A stretch of 64,000 bases of DNA, from positions 1-64,000 of the forward strand of contig NZ_JBHULM010000007.1 in the NCBI RefSeq assembly GCF_042684485.1. Direction: 5' to 3'. The stretch is from Oceanihabitans gracilariae. Its GTDB lineage: Bacteria > Bacteroidota > Bacteroidia > Flavobacteriales > Flavobacteriaceae. Position 1 is the first letter of the stretch, and each line of letters begins with the position of its first letter. Position numbers and translations under genes: made by a program. The notes below the pieces were generated by a model. It made no database searches, was not told where the DNA came from, and worked only from the letters and a program-made list of their open reading frames with translations. Positions 1 to 9,097 of the stretch are shown in pieces.

Positions 1-1740
1 CACAAGCCGTAAGGTCAGGACCCGTAGCATCCCCAAAGCTAAGTGTTACAGTAATCGTAGATTCATTACCACAATCATCCGCAACTGTATAAGTAACAGG
101 AATAGATCCACAAGGACCACAAACCACGTTTAAGTTATTAAAGTCGTAATTAGAAGTTACGGTATAAAGACCATCAGTATCACAGCTATCGGTACCACAA
201 GATTCTAGCGCAAGTATGTTAGCCGCATGCCAAGCATCCGCAATAGTTTCATTTTGATCTGCTGTACAATCTACGGACTCATCGGTTACATCTGTACAAA
301 CCGTTAAGTCCGGACCGATAGAATCGTTAAGCGTAAGAACAGCAGTAAGAGTTGTATCATTACCACAATCATCTGAAACGGTATAGTTAACCGTAATTGT
401 ACCACCAAGACCACAAGTAGAAGCAAGGTTAGCAAAAGCATAATCTGAAGTTACACCAAAAGTAGCATCCGTATCACAGCTATCGGTACCACAAGATTGT
501 AGTGCAAGTATATTAGCAGCATTCCAATCATCTGCTAAAATTTCATTATTAGTTCCATCACACTCAATCGTTTCATTTACTACGGTACAAGAAGTTAAAT
601 CTGGACCAGTAGAATCGTTAAGTGTAAGAGTTGCAGTAAGAACGGTTTCGTTATCACAATCATCAGAAACCGTATAAGTAACTAGGATTGTACCACCAGC
701 TCCACAAGTAGAATCAAGGTTTGTAAATGCATAATCAGAAGTCACATCAAATACTGCATCTGTATCACAGCTATCGGTACCACAAGATTGTAGAGCAAGT
801 ATGTTTGCAGCATTCCAATCGTTAGCAATAGTTTCGTTATTAGTTCCGTCACACTCTATCGTTTCATCTACTACAGTACAAGCCGTAAGGTCAGGACCAA
901 TAGAATCGTTAAGTGTAAGTGTTGCAGTAATAGTTGCTTCGTTACCACAATCATCAGAACCTGTATAAATTACTTCAATGGTACCACCAGCACCACAAGT
1001 CGAATCCAAATTTGCAAAATCATAATTAGAAACCACAGTGTAAGTTGCGGTAGCATTACAATCATCTACAGGGCATGTTTGTAATTCTAAAATATTAGCA
1101 GCATTCCAATTGTCGGCAATAGTTTCGTTATCCGTTCCGTTACATTCTAAAGTTTCATTGGTAACCGCACAATTAGATAAGTCAGGACCAGTAGAATCTT
1201 CAAGAGTCAGTATAGCCGTAATAGAAGCTTCGTTACCACAATCATCAGAACCAGTATAAATCACTTCAATAGTACCACCAGCTCCACAAGTAGAAACTAA
1301 ATTGTCAAAATTATAATTAGAAGTAATGGTATACGTTGCAGAAGTATTACAATTGTCAATAGGACAAGTTTGCAGGGCAAGTATATTAGCCGCATTCCAA
1401 TCATCAGCAATGGTTTCATTATCTGTTCCATTACATTCTAAAGTTTCGTTAGTTACAGAACAGTTTGATAAGTCTGGAGGCGTTGTATCTTCTATAGTAA
1501 GTAATGCTGAAGTAGTAGTAGTGTTTCCGCAAGAATCTGTTGCTGTAAAAGTTACTGTTGTAGATCCTGCCGCACCACATTGGTTTGCAGTTACTTCATT
1601 GTAATTGTTAGTCCATGTTATACTACAATCGCCTACTACAGTAGCACCACCAGCTGTTGCTAACCAATCATTAACTTCTGAAGTATTACCAGCTCCATCA
1701 CATTCGACAGTAAGATTAGAAGCTTCGCTATCAATTTCTA
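1..1740 (-). repeat. Tandem ~291-bp coding repeats of the adhesin
   Basis: The same short block (ccacaatcatc and variants on the plus strand) recurs at about 69, 363, 654, 945 and 1236, with a divergent copy near 1527, so the period is 291-294 bp or 97-98 codons. Other blocks such as ctatcggtaccacaagatt recur in register. Copies nearest the window edge are the most alike at DNA level, which suggests recent duplication or gene conversion. The array continues beyond the window. Confidence 0.9.
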
Positions 1741-3382
1741 AAGAAGGTATAACAGATATTATTATAGGTTCTGTAATTGGGTAAGCAGTACAAGGCGCTT
1801 CTTGATAACCACTATTAAACTTTATAAAAAATGGACTTTGTGAGACTGCTCCTGTACCAGTCATGAATGCACTTGCTAGTGATATAGAAGGAGCACAATT
1901 AGGAGGATTAAAAGCCTGACAGTTTGTAGAAGCTTCTACCTGAAAGGAAAGTGAAGCTAGTACATCGCTTATATTTGCACCTTCAGGTAAATCGCCAAAA
2001 TCCCAAACAATAGCTCCATTAGAACCTATAGCAGCATCATAATAAGGTGTATTTGTTGTACTTGCAGGAGCATTTACTTGATATTGAATACTACCAGGAA
2101 CATATATCCCTGCATCAGGTATTGGAATTTGTATTAAAAAATCTTCTAGAGCTTCATTACCATTATTATGGATATCTATATCAAATTGTGTCGTTTCTCC
2201 TGGATTAATAGTGTAAGGTTCTGTTACAGTAGTATCTCCATCTATATTGTTTATAGCCACTTGTCCATCAATAGATGGTACAAAGGCATCAATAGCCATT
2301 GCAATATTAAAAATAATATATGTGTCTTGAGTAGAACCATACCTAAAGCTAGTATTAGTATCTCCATTATCAATAATATCATTATTAGTATTATCAATAT
2401 AAAACATACTAATATCTAAACCAGTATTGTTTACTAAGTTTGGGTTTCTAACGTTACCTCCTGTTTGAATAGAAGAATTAAAAAAGTTTCCAGTTGAATT
2501 TCCAGAATGTTCTAAACGCGTCCATTCATTATTATCTATAACTTCATCATTGTCTGAGTCTTCCCATATTTCTAAATAATCTCCAGAAATACCTCTATCT
2601 CCTTCACCTGCTATAACACCAAGTTTAACATTTACAGGACCATATTCTATAGCATTAAAACCATTAACATCTAATTGATTACTTGTAGTTTGTGAGCCAA
2701 CTAAATAAGCATAACCATCAAAAACAGTAATATCTCTCCATTCCATTAAGTCATTTTCATAGACAACAACTAAGCCCCAACCACCATAATAACCTGTGGT
2801 ACCACCATTTCCTGTAGAAACTTCTACGTTTCCAGTAAAATATTGTCCTGTTCCATTAGCTTTAACAATTTCTGTAACTTCAGCATAAGCTGCATACATA
2901 TTATTGTCACCAGGAAAATAAATATCATTAACATCTGCTACAATATCTTGATAACTTGTTTGATTAGCGTGTTTAAATTTTACACTTCGTTTTGCTAAGG
3001 TTACATTGGAACTAGAGGTTCTACCTGTCCAATATAAACCTGCATAAATAATTTTAGAACAGTCAGGAATAGCTCCGTTTTCTGTACTAAAATTTAAAGT
3101 TGCAGAGGAAGAATTAGATGTACTAGGATCTCCATCAATATCTACAGCAACCATAGTATTATTACTGTTATTGGTATTAAGACCATAGTTTTGAAGCATT
3201 AAATTGGTATTACCAATTAAGGTAAAATCACCTTTTATACTATAAACTGTTTGGCCAGGAGTTTCTGCTGCTGTTCTTTGTGTAAATGGAACTCTAACTT
3301 GACTATATAGTTCATTAAAACTAAAAAAGCACAAGCATATAATTACAATTGTTTTAATAAATGATTTGGTATGTGTTTTCAT
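1..3382 (-). CDS. Very large secreted repeat adhesin, 3' end outside window
   Basis: The reading frame is open from the ATG at 3382 to the window edge, at least 1127 codons. Residues 1-28 form a signal peptide ending in ...ELYSQ. Residues ~30-400 are a beta-rich extracellular region with AGLYWTG and GGWGLVVVYE-like motifs seen in flavobacterial surface proteins. A DUF11-like stretch (EPYTINPGETTQFDI) follows. From about residue 548 onward come tandem ~97-residue Ig/HYR-like repeats, each with about six cysteines and the theme DSTGPDL..C.V.NETIEC. Proteins of this build usually end in a type IX secretion C-terminal signal; that end is not visible here. The gene lies 10 bp after the small secreted protein at 3393-3875, so the two are probably co-transcribed. 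Inferred role: adhesion or surface structure. The exact function is unknown. Confidence 0.85.
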   Translation of the reverse strand, partial: MKTHTKSFIKTIVIICLCFFSFNELYSQVRVPFTQRTAAETPGQTVYSIKGDFTLIGNTNLMLQNYGLNTNNSNNTMVAVDIDGDPSTSNSSSATLNFSTENGAIPDCSKIIYAGLYWTGRTSSSNVTLAKRSVKFKHANQTSYQDIVADVNDIYFPGDNNMYAAYAEVTEIVKANGTGQYFTGNVEVSTGNGGTTGYYGGWGLVVVYENDLMEWRDITVFDGYAYLVGSQTTSNQLDVNGFNAIEYGPVNVKLGVIAGEGDRGISGDYLEIWEDSDNDEVIDNNEWTRLEHSGNSTGNFFNSSIQTGGNVRNPNLVNNTGLDISMFYIDNTNNDIIDNGDTNTSFRYGSTQDTYIIFNIAMAIDAFVPSIDGQVAINNIDGDTTVTEPYTINPGETTQFDIDIHNNGNEALEDFLIQIPIPDAGIYVPGSIQYQVNAPASTTNTPYYDAAIGSNGAIVWDFGDLPEGANISDVLASLSFQVEASTNCQAFNPPNCAPSISLASAFMTGTGAVSQSPFFIKFNSGYQEAPCTAYPITEPIIISVIPSLEIDSEASNLTVECDGAGNTSEVNDWLATAGGATVVGDCSITWTNNYNEVTANQCGAAGSTTVTFTATDSCGNTTTTSALLTIEDTTPPDLSNCSVTNETLECNGTDNETIADDWNAANILALQTCPIDNCNTSATYTITSNYNFDNLVSTCGAGGTIEVIYTGSDDCGNEASITAILTLEDSTGPDLSNCAVTNETLECNGTDNETIADNWNAANILELQTCPVDDCNATATYTVVSNYDFANLDSTCGAGGTIEVIYTGSDDCGNEATITATLTLNDSIGPDLTACTVVDETIECDGTNNETIANDWNAANILALQSCGTDSCDTDAVFDVTSDYAFTNLDSTCGAGGTILVTYTVSDDCDNETVLTATLTLNDSTGPDLTSCTVVNETIECDGTNNEILADDWNAANILALQSCGTDSCDTDATFGVTSDYAFANLASTCGLGGTITVNYTVSDDCGNDTTLTAVLTLNDSIGPDLTVCTDVTDESVDCTADQNETIADAWHAANILALESCGTDSCDTDGLYTVTSNYDFNNLNVVCGPCGSIPVTYTVADDCGNESTITVTLSFGDATGPDLTAC

Positions 3383-3392
3383 AGTCTATATG

Positions 3393-3875
3393 TTAAGAAG
3401 CTAATTGTTTAGTATAATACTGTTTTACTTGAACAGGTAAACAATCAAACTTTTGTAATTCACTATTATTTTTAATATCAATTTGGTATCTAAAGTAGAT
3501 GTATTTTAAATTACCAAATTGTTTCAGTTTAGAACAGTCTATTGTTTTAATATTGAAATTTGGTTTTAGAATATCAATAATTATCATTTCTACAGAACTA
3601 GAAAATTTTAAAGACTGGTTTAACCCATCAATGGCATTACTAGTAACACGAATTAATTTAATACCATTTTCAGTATTATAAGTCTTAATACCATTTTCTT
3701 CTATATAGGCAACTCCAACTTCCGCTTTGGTAGCTAAGTATTTAAAGTTTTCTAGATTTTTAGTTTTCATTAATTGTGTGTTCTCAAAATCTGAAAAATC
3801 TAGTTTAACTAGTTCTTGGGTAAAACCTAATTGTGATGTAAGGAATATCACAAATAATACGATTACTTTTTTCAT
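3393..3875 (-). CDS. Small secreted protein of unknown function
   Basis: 160 residues with a clear signal peptide (MKKVIVLFVIFLTSQLGFTQ). The mature part contains no domain I recognise. It is moderately charged, with two cysteines near the C-terminus (IDCSKL, KFDCLP). It sits 10 bp upstream of the giant adhesin on the same strand, so the pair is likely one transcript. It could be an accessory or chaperone for the adhesin, but that is only inferred from position. Confidence 0.7.
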   Translation of the reverse strand: MKKVIVLFVIFLTSQLGFTQELVKLDFSDFENTQLMKTKNLENFKYLATKAEVGVAYIEENGIKTYNTENGIKLIRVTSNAIDGLNQSLKFSSSVEMIIIDILKPNFNIKTIDCSKLKQFGNLKYIYFRYQIDIKNNSELQKFDCLPVQVKQYYTKQLAS

Positions 3876-4221
3876 ATTATAAAATCTTATTTTTTTATTT
3901 ATAAAATCACATTGTTATATACAATGTATAAGTTATTTACACTTTAAAAGTGCTTATTTAACTTTTTTATTTTAAATGTTTTAAAAACAACCAAAATGTA
4001 AACAATACAATAATCTTTAGAGAGGGAAGTACATTATTTGTATAATGTATAGAGATTAAGTTTAATCATAAAATTTGGGTTATTAATTAATAGCTTATAT
4101 AACAAATTAATATTCTTTTTCTATTTTCATCAAATAAAAGTGGTAAATAACTAATAAATTCGACAAAAGGAAAACGGCTATCCTTTAATCGTACAAATGT
4201 ATTAATTTAACGAATACTATT
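3876..4221. other. Intergenic region with three inverted repeats
   Basis: 346 bp between divergent genes with no gene in it. It contains perfect dyads: ACATTGT-N5-ACAATGT at 3909-3927, CACTTT-A-AAAGTG at 3940-3952, and ACATTAT-N4-ATAATGT at 4031-4048. The first and third share the half-site ACATTrT. A weaker 6-bp stem, AAAGGA/TCCTTT, lies at about 4165-4186. These could be operators for the adhesin operon or for sixA. A minus-strand TACATTTG (4194-4201) is present but far from the start at 3875. Confidence 0.5.
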
Positions 4222-4707
4222 ATGAAAAAATTAACAATAATTAGGCACGCAAAATCTTCTTGGAAATATCAAGTGATTGATTTTGAGAGACCTTTGAAAG
4301 AGCGAGGTATAGCTGATGCATTTTTAGTTGCAACAAGTGCGAAATCTAAAATTTTTAAGCCAGATTTAATACTTTCTAGTGATGCTATTAGAGCTAAATC
4401 TACAGCAGAAATTTTTATTAAAAACTTAGGTTTTAATAGTATAGATTTTAAGTTAAATAATAAGTTGTATGATTTTTCTGGAGAAGATTTAATAGAGGTA
4501 ATTAAAAAATGTGATGCAAATGTAGATCATGTAATGATTTTTGGTCATAATTACGCTATTACTTCTTTTGTAAACACTTATGGATCTGTAGTATATGATA
4601 ATGTGCCAACTAGCGGTTTGGTAAGTATAGAATTTAAAATGGATGATTGGAAAAATTTAGCACCTGGAAAAACTATTTTAAAGATTTTTCCAAAAGATTT
4701 AAAATAA
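4222..4707 (+). CDS. sixA: SixA-type histidine phosphatase
   Basis: 161 residues of the histidine phosphatase (phosphoglycerate mutase-like) superfamily. The phosphate-binding RHA motif is at residues 8-10 (IIRHAKSSW), with nucleophile His9. The second active-site His is His109 in MIFGHNYA. Length and the missing long inserts fit the SixA branch, which removes phosphate from phosphohistidine. It lies 73 bp upstream of ppk1 in the same direction. The family assignment is solid. The physiological substrate is not known, and the position next to ppk1-ppx suggests a link to phosphate metabolism. Confidence 0.85.
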   Translation: MKKLTIIRHAKSSWKYQVIDFERPLKERGIADAFLVATSAKSKIFKPDLILSSDAIRAKSTAEIFIKNLGFNSIDFKLNNKLYDFSGEDLIEVIKKCDANVDHVMIFGHNYAITSFVNTYGSVVYDNVPTSGLVSIEFKMDDWKNLAPGKTILKIFPKDLK

Positions 4708-4730
4708 CAAAAATCTATTTTACCTTTCAA

Positions 4731-4761
4731 TTTAAATAAATTATTAATTAATTTATATTTG
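4731..4761 (+). promoter_or_regulatory. Promoter of ppk1-ppx
   Basis: TTTA (4731-4734), 19 nt, TATATTTG (4754-4761). The -7 element matches the Bacteroidota consensus TAnnTTTG exactly, and the -33 element differs from TTTG by one base. The expected transcription start is about 4768, 13 nt before the ATG at 4781. Confidence 0.6.
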
Positions 4762-4780
4762 TTATAGAAAATACTACTAA

Positions 4781-6838
4781 ATGATTAAACCTGAAAAAAT
4801 AGAAAACATATATATTAATAGAGAAGTTAGTTGGTTACAATTTAACGCAAGAGTTTTGCAAGAAGCAGAAGATGAAGATGTACCGCTAATTGAAAGACTT
4901 CGATTTTTGGGTATTTTTTCTAATAATTTAGATGAATTTTTTAAAGTACGCTATGCTACTGTTAAGCGTATTGTAGAAGCTGGAAAAGGAGGTAAAAGTG
5001 AACTAGGAGGAGTGAAAGCTAGTGCTTTGTTAGAAGAAATTACGCAAATAGTAATCAAGCAGCAAAGTGAAAGTTTAAAAATTTTAAATGTTATTCAGAA
5101 AAAGTTAGAATCTGAAAATATTTTTATTATTAATGAAACTCAAATCAATAAAGAACAGCATAAGTTTATAAAAAACTACTTTATTCAAAAAGTAAGCCCA
5201 GCACTTGTTACTATTGTTCTTAATGAATTTGTAAAACTACCAAACCTTAAAGATAGTGCTGCGTATTTAGCAGTAAATATGGTTTTAAAAAACAATAAAA
5301 ATCAATATGCTTTAATAGAAATATCTAAAGCTATGGATAGGTTTGTTGTTTTGCCTAAACAAGACGACAAAAACTATATTATTATGGTAGACGATTTACT
5401 GCGTTACTGCCTAGATGATATCTTTAATATTTTTGATTATAATAGCATTACTGCACATATGATTAAAATTACCAGAGATGGTGAGTTAGATTTAGAAAGT
5501 GATTTAAGTAAAAGTTTTATAGAAAAAATATCCGATAGTGTAAAAGACAGACAAATAGGTGATCCTGTACGTTTTGTATATGATAAAACAATAGACAAAG
5601 ATACCCTTCAATATTTCATGACTAAAATGGATATTGAAAATACAGATAGTATTATTCCAGGAGGTAGATATCATAACCGAAGAGACTATATGCGTTTTCC
5701 TAGTTTAGGAAGAAAAGATTTACTTTATGATGAAATTGAAGCCTTACCAATAAAAGGCTTAAGTCTTGAAAATAGTATTTTTAGTGAAATTGCTAAAAAA
5801 GATTATTTGCTATATGCTCCTTATCATACATTCTCTTACATTGTTAAGTTTTTACGTGAAGCTGCATTAGATCCAGCAGTAAAAACCATTAAAATAACCA
5901 TTTATAGATTAGCTCAAATTTCGCATGTTGCTAGTGCCTTAATTAATGCAGCTAAAAATGGTAAAAAAGTAACTGTATCTATTGAAATAAGAGCAAGATT
6001 TGACGAACAAGCAAATATAGATTATGCAGAGCAAATGGAACAAGAAGGGGTTAATCTCTTATTTGGTGTTCCAGGTTTAAAAGTACACAGCAAGATGTGT
6101 GTAATTGAACGTGAAGAAAAAAACAAAATCGTTCGTTACGGATTTATTAGTACAGGAAACTTTAATGAGTCTACAGCAAGAATTTATACAGATTATACCT
6201 TGTTTACATCAAACCAAAAAATATTAAAAGACATAAATAAAGTTTTTAGTTTTTTTGATACCAACTATCGTGTTTATAGATACAAACACATTATAAAATC
6301 ACCACATTATACGAAGTCTGCTTTCTTTAAATTAATAGATAAAGAAATTCAAAATGTAAGAGAAGGTAAACCTGCATATATTAGACTTAAAATGAATAGT
6401 ATGTCTAGCTATAAAATGATAGATAAACTATACGAAGCTAGTAGAGCAGGAGTTAAAATTCAATTAATAATTAGAGGGCTTTGCTGTTTAATTCCTGGAC
6501 AAAAAGGAATGAGTGAAAATATTGAAGTTATTAGTGTAATAGATAAGTTTTTAGAGCATACAAGACTGTTAGTTTTTTGTAATAATAATGATCCTAAAGT
6601 GTATATTTCTTCTGCAGATTGGATGACAAGAAATATTGAAAACAGAGTAGAAGTGAGCTGCCCAATTTATGATGAAGAAATAAAACAAGAATTAATTGAT
6701 ACCTACAATATATGCTGGAGTGATAATGTAAAAGCAAGAATAATAGACAAAAATCAAAACAATAAATACAAACGTAATAATAAACCAAAGGTTCGTTCAC
6801 AATTTGAAACCTACAATTATTACAAAAACAAACAATAA
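4781..6838 (+). CDS. ppk1: Polyphosphate kinase 1
   Basis: 685 residues, the normal PPK1 length. It makes polyphosphate reversibly from ATP. The N-terminal domain (INREVSWLQFNARVL) is followed by the middle domain and two phospholipase-D-like catalytic domains. The autophosphorylated histidine is His436 in KVHSKMCV, and the second conserved histidine is His593 in FLEHTRLL. The conserved GLCCLIPG stretch is also present. The stop codon at 6836-6838 directly abuts the ATG of ppx, so synthesis and degradation of polyphosphate are translationally coupled here. Confidence 0.97.
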   Translation: MIKPEKIENIYINREVSWLQFNARVLQEAEDEDVPLIERLRFLGIFSNNLDEFFKVRYATVKRIVEAGKGGKSELGGVKASALLEEITQIVIKQQSESLKILNVIQKKLESENIFIINETQINKEQHKFIKNYFIQKVSPALVTIVLNEFVKLPNLKDSAAYLAVNMVLKNNKNQYALIEISKAMDRFVVLPKQDDKNYIIMVDDLLRYCLDDIFNIFDYNSITAHMIKITRDGELDLESDLSKSFIEKISDSVKDRQIGDPVRFVYDKTIDKDTLQYFMTKMDIENTDSIIPGGRYHNRRDYMRFPSLGRKDLLYDEIEALPIKGLSLENSIFSEIAKKDYLLYAPYHTFSYIVKFLREAALDPAVKTIKITIYRLAQISHVASALINAAKNGKKVTVSIEIRARFDEQANIDYAEQMEQEGVNLLFGVPGLKVHSKMCVIEREEKNKIVRYGFISTGNFNESTARIYTDYTLFTSNQKILKDINKVFSFFDTNYRVYRYKHIIKSPHYTKSAFFKLIDKEIQNVREGKPAYIRLKMNSMSSYKMIDKLYEASRAGVKIQLIIRGLCCLIPGQKGMSENIEVISVIDKFLEHTRLLVFCNNNDPKVYISSADWMTRNIENRVEVSCPIYDEEIKQELIDTYNICWSDNVKARIIDKNQNNKYKRNNKPKVRSQFETYNYYKNKQ

Positions 6839-7744
6839 ATGTTATCTATAAAAAAATATGCTGCAATAGATATTGGTTCTAATGCTGTAAGACTATTAAT
6901 AGCAAATATTATAGAAGAAAAAGGAAAAAAACCAAGATTTAAAAAAAGTTCATTAGTGCGTGTGCCTATACGTTTAGGTGCAGATGTTTTTATAAAACAA
7001 AAAATATCTAAAGATAATACAAAGCGTATGCTTGATACCATGCAGGCTTTTAAATTACTTATGCAATCGCATAAAGTAGAAAAATATAAAGCATGTGCAA
7101 CTTCTGCTATGCGTGAAGCAATAAATGGTAAAAAAGTAAGCGATCTTATTTTAGAACAAACAGGTTTAAAAATAGATATTATTGGTGGTGAAGAAGAAGC
7201 TGCAATTATTGCTGCAACAGATTTACATGCTTTTATAGATAAAAATAAAACATATTTATACGTAGATGTAGGTGGTGGAAGTACCGAATTTACAGTGATA
7301 AGAAACGGAGAATCTGTTACTTCAAGATCTTTTAAAATAGGTACAGTAAGACTATTAAATGATATAGTTAAAAAAGAAACATGGTTTGAATTAGAACAAT
7401 GGATAAAAGAAAAAACTGCTATTTATGATAAAATAGATCTTATTGGTTCTGGTGGTAATATTAATAAAATCTTTAAAATATCTGGTAAAGCAATGGGTAA
7501 ACCATTAACCTATTTTTACTTAACCAGTTATTATAATATGCTACAAACATATTCTTATGAAGAGCGTATTACAGAACTAAATCTAAATCAAGATAGAGCA
7601 GATGTAATTATTCCTGCTACAAGAATTTATTTGTCTGCAATGAAATGGAGTGGAGCAAAAGATGTATATGTACCAAAAATAGGATTAGCAGACGGTATTA
7701 TAAAGAGCATGTATTATGATACTATTTCTAGCAACATACAGTAA
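6839..7744 (+). CDS. ppx: Exopolyphosphatase / guanosine pentaphosphate phosphatase family
   Basis: 301 residues of the Ppx/GppA family (actin-like ATPase fold). Motifs: AAIDIGSNAVRLL near residue 8, the GGEEEAA loop, YVDVGGGSTEF, and GSGGNINK. It is the short form without the C-terminal HD domain found in E. coli Ppx. It starts immediately after the ppk1 stop. It hydrolyses terminal phosphates of polyphosphate, and a pppGpp phosphatase activity cannot be excluded from sequence. Confidence 0.9.
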   Translation: MLSIKKYAAIDIGSNAVRLLIANIIEEKGKKPRFKKSSLVRVPIRLGADVFIKQKISKDNTKRMLDTMQAFKLLMQSHKVEKYKACATSAMREAINGKKVSDLILEQTGLKIDIIGGEEEAAIIAATDLHAFIDKNKTYLYVDVGGGSTEFTVIRNGESVTSRSFKIGTVRLLNDIVKKETWFELEQWIKEKTAIYDKIDLIGSGGNINKIFKISGKAMGKPLTYFYLTSYYNMLQTYSYEERITELNLNQDRADVIIPATRIYLSAMKWSGAKDVYVPKIGLADGIIKSMYYDTISSNIQ

Positions 7745-7770
7745 AAAATTGCTTTTTATCTTTTATATGG

Positions 7771-7799
7771 TTGAATTTTAGTAATTTAATTTATATTTA
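7771..7799 (+). promoter_or_regulatory. Possible promoter of the first barrel gene
   Basis: TTG (7771-7773), 18 nt, TATATTTA (7792-7799). This is one mismatch from TAnnTTTG. It lies about 110 bp before the ATG at 7911. Confidence 0.35.
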
Positions 7800-7910
7800 T
7801 CCTACATATAATTAACCTTATATGGTAAGTTAAATAATGAAGTTTATTTATAACACTTCAAATAAAACAATACACAAAACTTCAAACCTATTATTAATAC
7901 CTATGTAAAT

Positions 7911-8444
7911 ATGAAAAAATCAATACTAGTTTTCACTCTTTTATTTAGTTGCTTGTTCAGCTTTGCGCAAGAAAACGATGTTCTTTATGGTATAAGAGCA
8001 GGACTTAATATTTCTAACTTAGATTTTGATCCTGCGCCAGAATTTACCAATGACCACAGAAATGGTTTTGCTTTTGGTTTTTTTGGTGAATTTGAATTAA
8101 GTGATACTATTTCACTAATGCCAGAATTACAGTTTTCTGCAGAAGGAGCTAAAGAAAAATCTATTCGTTTAAATTATATTCAAGCACCAATTTTATTTAA
8201 ATACAGAATATCTGATAAGTTATTTGTAGGAGCAGGTCCTTTAGTTGGTGTTAAAATTCATGAAGAAAACGATGGATTTAAAAACTTTGGCTTGTCTGGT
8301 ATTATTGGAGCAGAATATATGATTACAAGTGAAATATTTATAGATGCAAGATATAGTTATGGATTTACTAATAAATTAGATAAAGATGCATATTATACAG
8401 CAAAACAAACCAATATTCAAATAGGAATTGGTTATAAAATATAA
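7911..8444 (+). CDS. Outer-membrane beta-barrel protein, PorT-like family
   Basis: 177 residues with a signal peptide (MKKSILVFTLLFSCLFSFAQ). The mature part alternates polar and aromatic/hydrophobic strands (YGIRAGLNISNLDFDP, FIDARYSYGFTNKL, NIQIGIGYKI), typical of the small outer-membrane barrel family PF13568. The last residues end in an aromatic-rich strand. The next gene is a close paralogue, so this is a tandem duplication. The function beyond being a small outer-membrane protein is unknown. Confidence 0.8.
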   Translation: MKKSILVFTLLFSCLFSFAQENDVLYGIRAGLNISNLDFDPAPEFTNDHRNGFAFGFFGEFELSDTISLMPELQFSAEGAKEKSIRLNYIQAPILFKYRISDKLFVGAGPLVGVKIHEENDGFKNFGLSGIIGAEYMITSEIFIDARYSYGFTNKLDKDAYYTAKQTNIQIGIGYKI

Positions 8445-8514
8445 TTTTATTCTTTTCTAAACATTTTTATTATTACATTCGCTACTTTAATTTTTTAATT
8501 TTCAATTTATCATT

Positions 8515-9042
8515 ATGAGAAAAAATTTACTTTTAATAGCTTTATTGTTTACAGGATTTTTAATGCAAGCTCAAAACGTAACTTCAGGAGTTCGTGCTGC
8601 TTTAAATATTTCTAATTTAGACTTTGATCCAGATCCTACTTTTAGTAACACACACAGAAATGGCGTTGCTGTTGGTGCTTTTGTAGATTATGCATTTTCT
8701 GAAAAATTATCTATTATGCCAGAATTAGTGTTTTCTGCAGAAGGAGGTAAAGAAAGAGAATTAAGAGCAAATTATATTCAATTACCTATTACACTACGTT
8801 TTCATGTTGGAAATTTATCTATAGGAGTTGGTCCTCAAGCAAATTTAAAGATTTGGGATTATGAAGATGGCTATGAAACATTTACTTTTTCTGGAGTAGG
8901 AGGATTACAATATGATGTTAGTGAATTTTTCTTTATTGATGCAAGATATAGCTACGGATTTACAGATATATTAGATGATACTTCTGGTGATATGGAAGCT
9001 AAAAACTCAACGATTCAATTAGGTATTGGTTTAAAAATATAA
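8515..9042 (+). CDS. Outer-membrane beta-barrel protein, tandem paralogue
   Basis: 175 residues with a signal peptide ending in MQAQ. It shares blocks with the preceding gene: ALNISNLDFDPDP, MPELVFSAEGGKE, YIQLPI and DARYSYGFTD. The pair therefore arose by local duplication, and the signal peptides have diverged more than the strands. It is followed by a strong bidirectional terminator. Role unknown. Confidence 0.8.
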   Translation: MRKNLLLIALLFTGFLMQAQNVTSGVRAALNISNLDFDPDPTFSNTHRNGVAVGAFVDYAFSEKLSIMPELVFSAEGGKERELRANYIQLPITLRFHVGNLSIGVGPQANLKIWDYEDGYETFTFSGVGGLQYDVSEFFFIDARYSYGFTDILDDTSGDMEAKNSTIQLGIGLKI

Positions 9043-9066
9043 GTACCAATTTATTCTATAAAAAAA

Positions 9067-9097
9067 AGCCTTCAAATTAATTTGAAGGCTTTTTTTA
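9067..9097. terminator. Bidirectional terminator
   Basis: A perfect 24-nt palindrome at 9067-9090 (AGCCTTCAAATT and its complement), flanked by an A-run and a T-run. It serves the barrel gene on plus and miaE on minus. Confidence 0.85.

Noticed and set aside
1..1740. Possible CRISPR-like or tandem DNA repeat
   Set aside because: The ~291-bp period is in frame with one long protein-coding frame, and each unit is ~97 codons; there are no short repeats with spacers.
1326..2419. Plus-strand ORFs of 83-92 codons
   Set aside because: They lie opposite the adhesin frame, follow its repeat pattern and have no initiation context; they are shadows.
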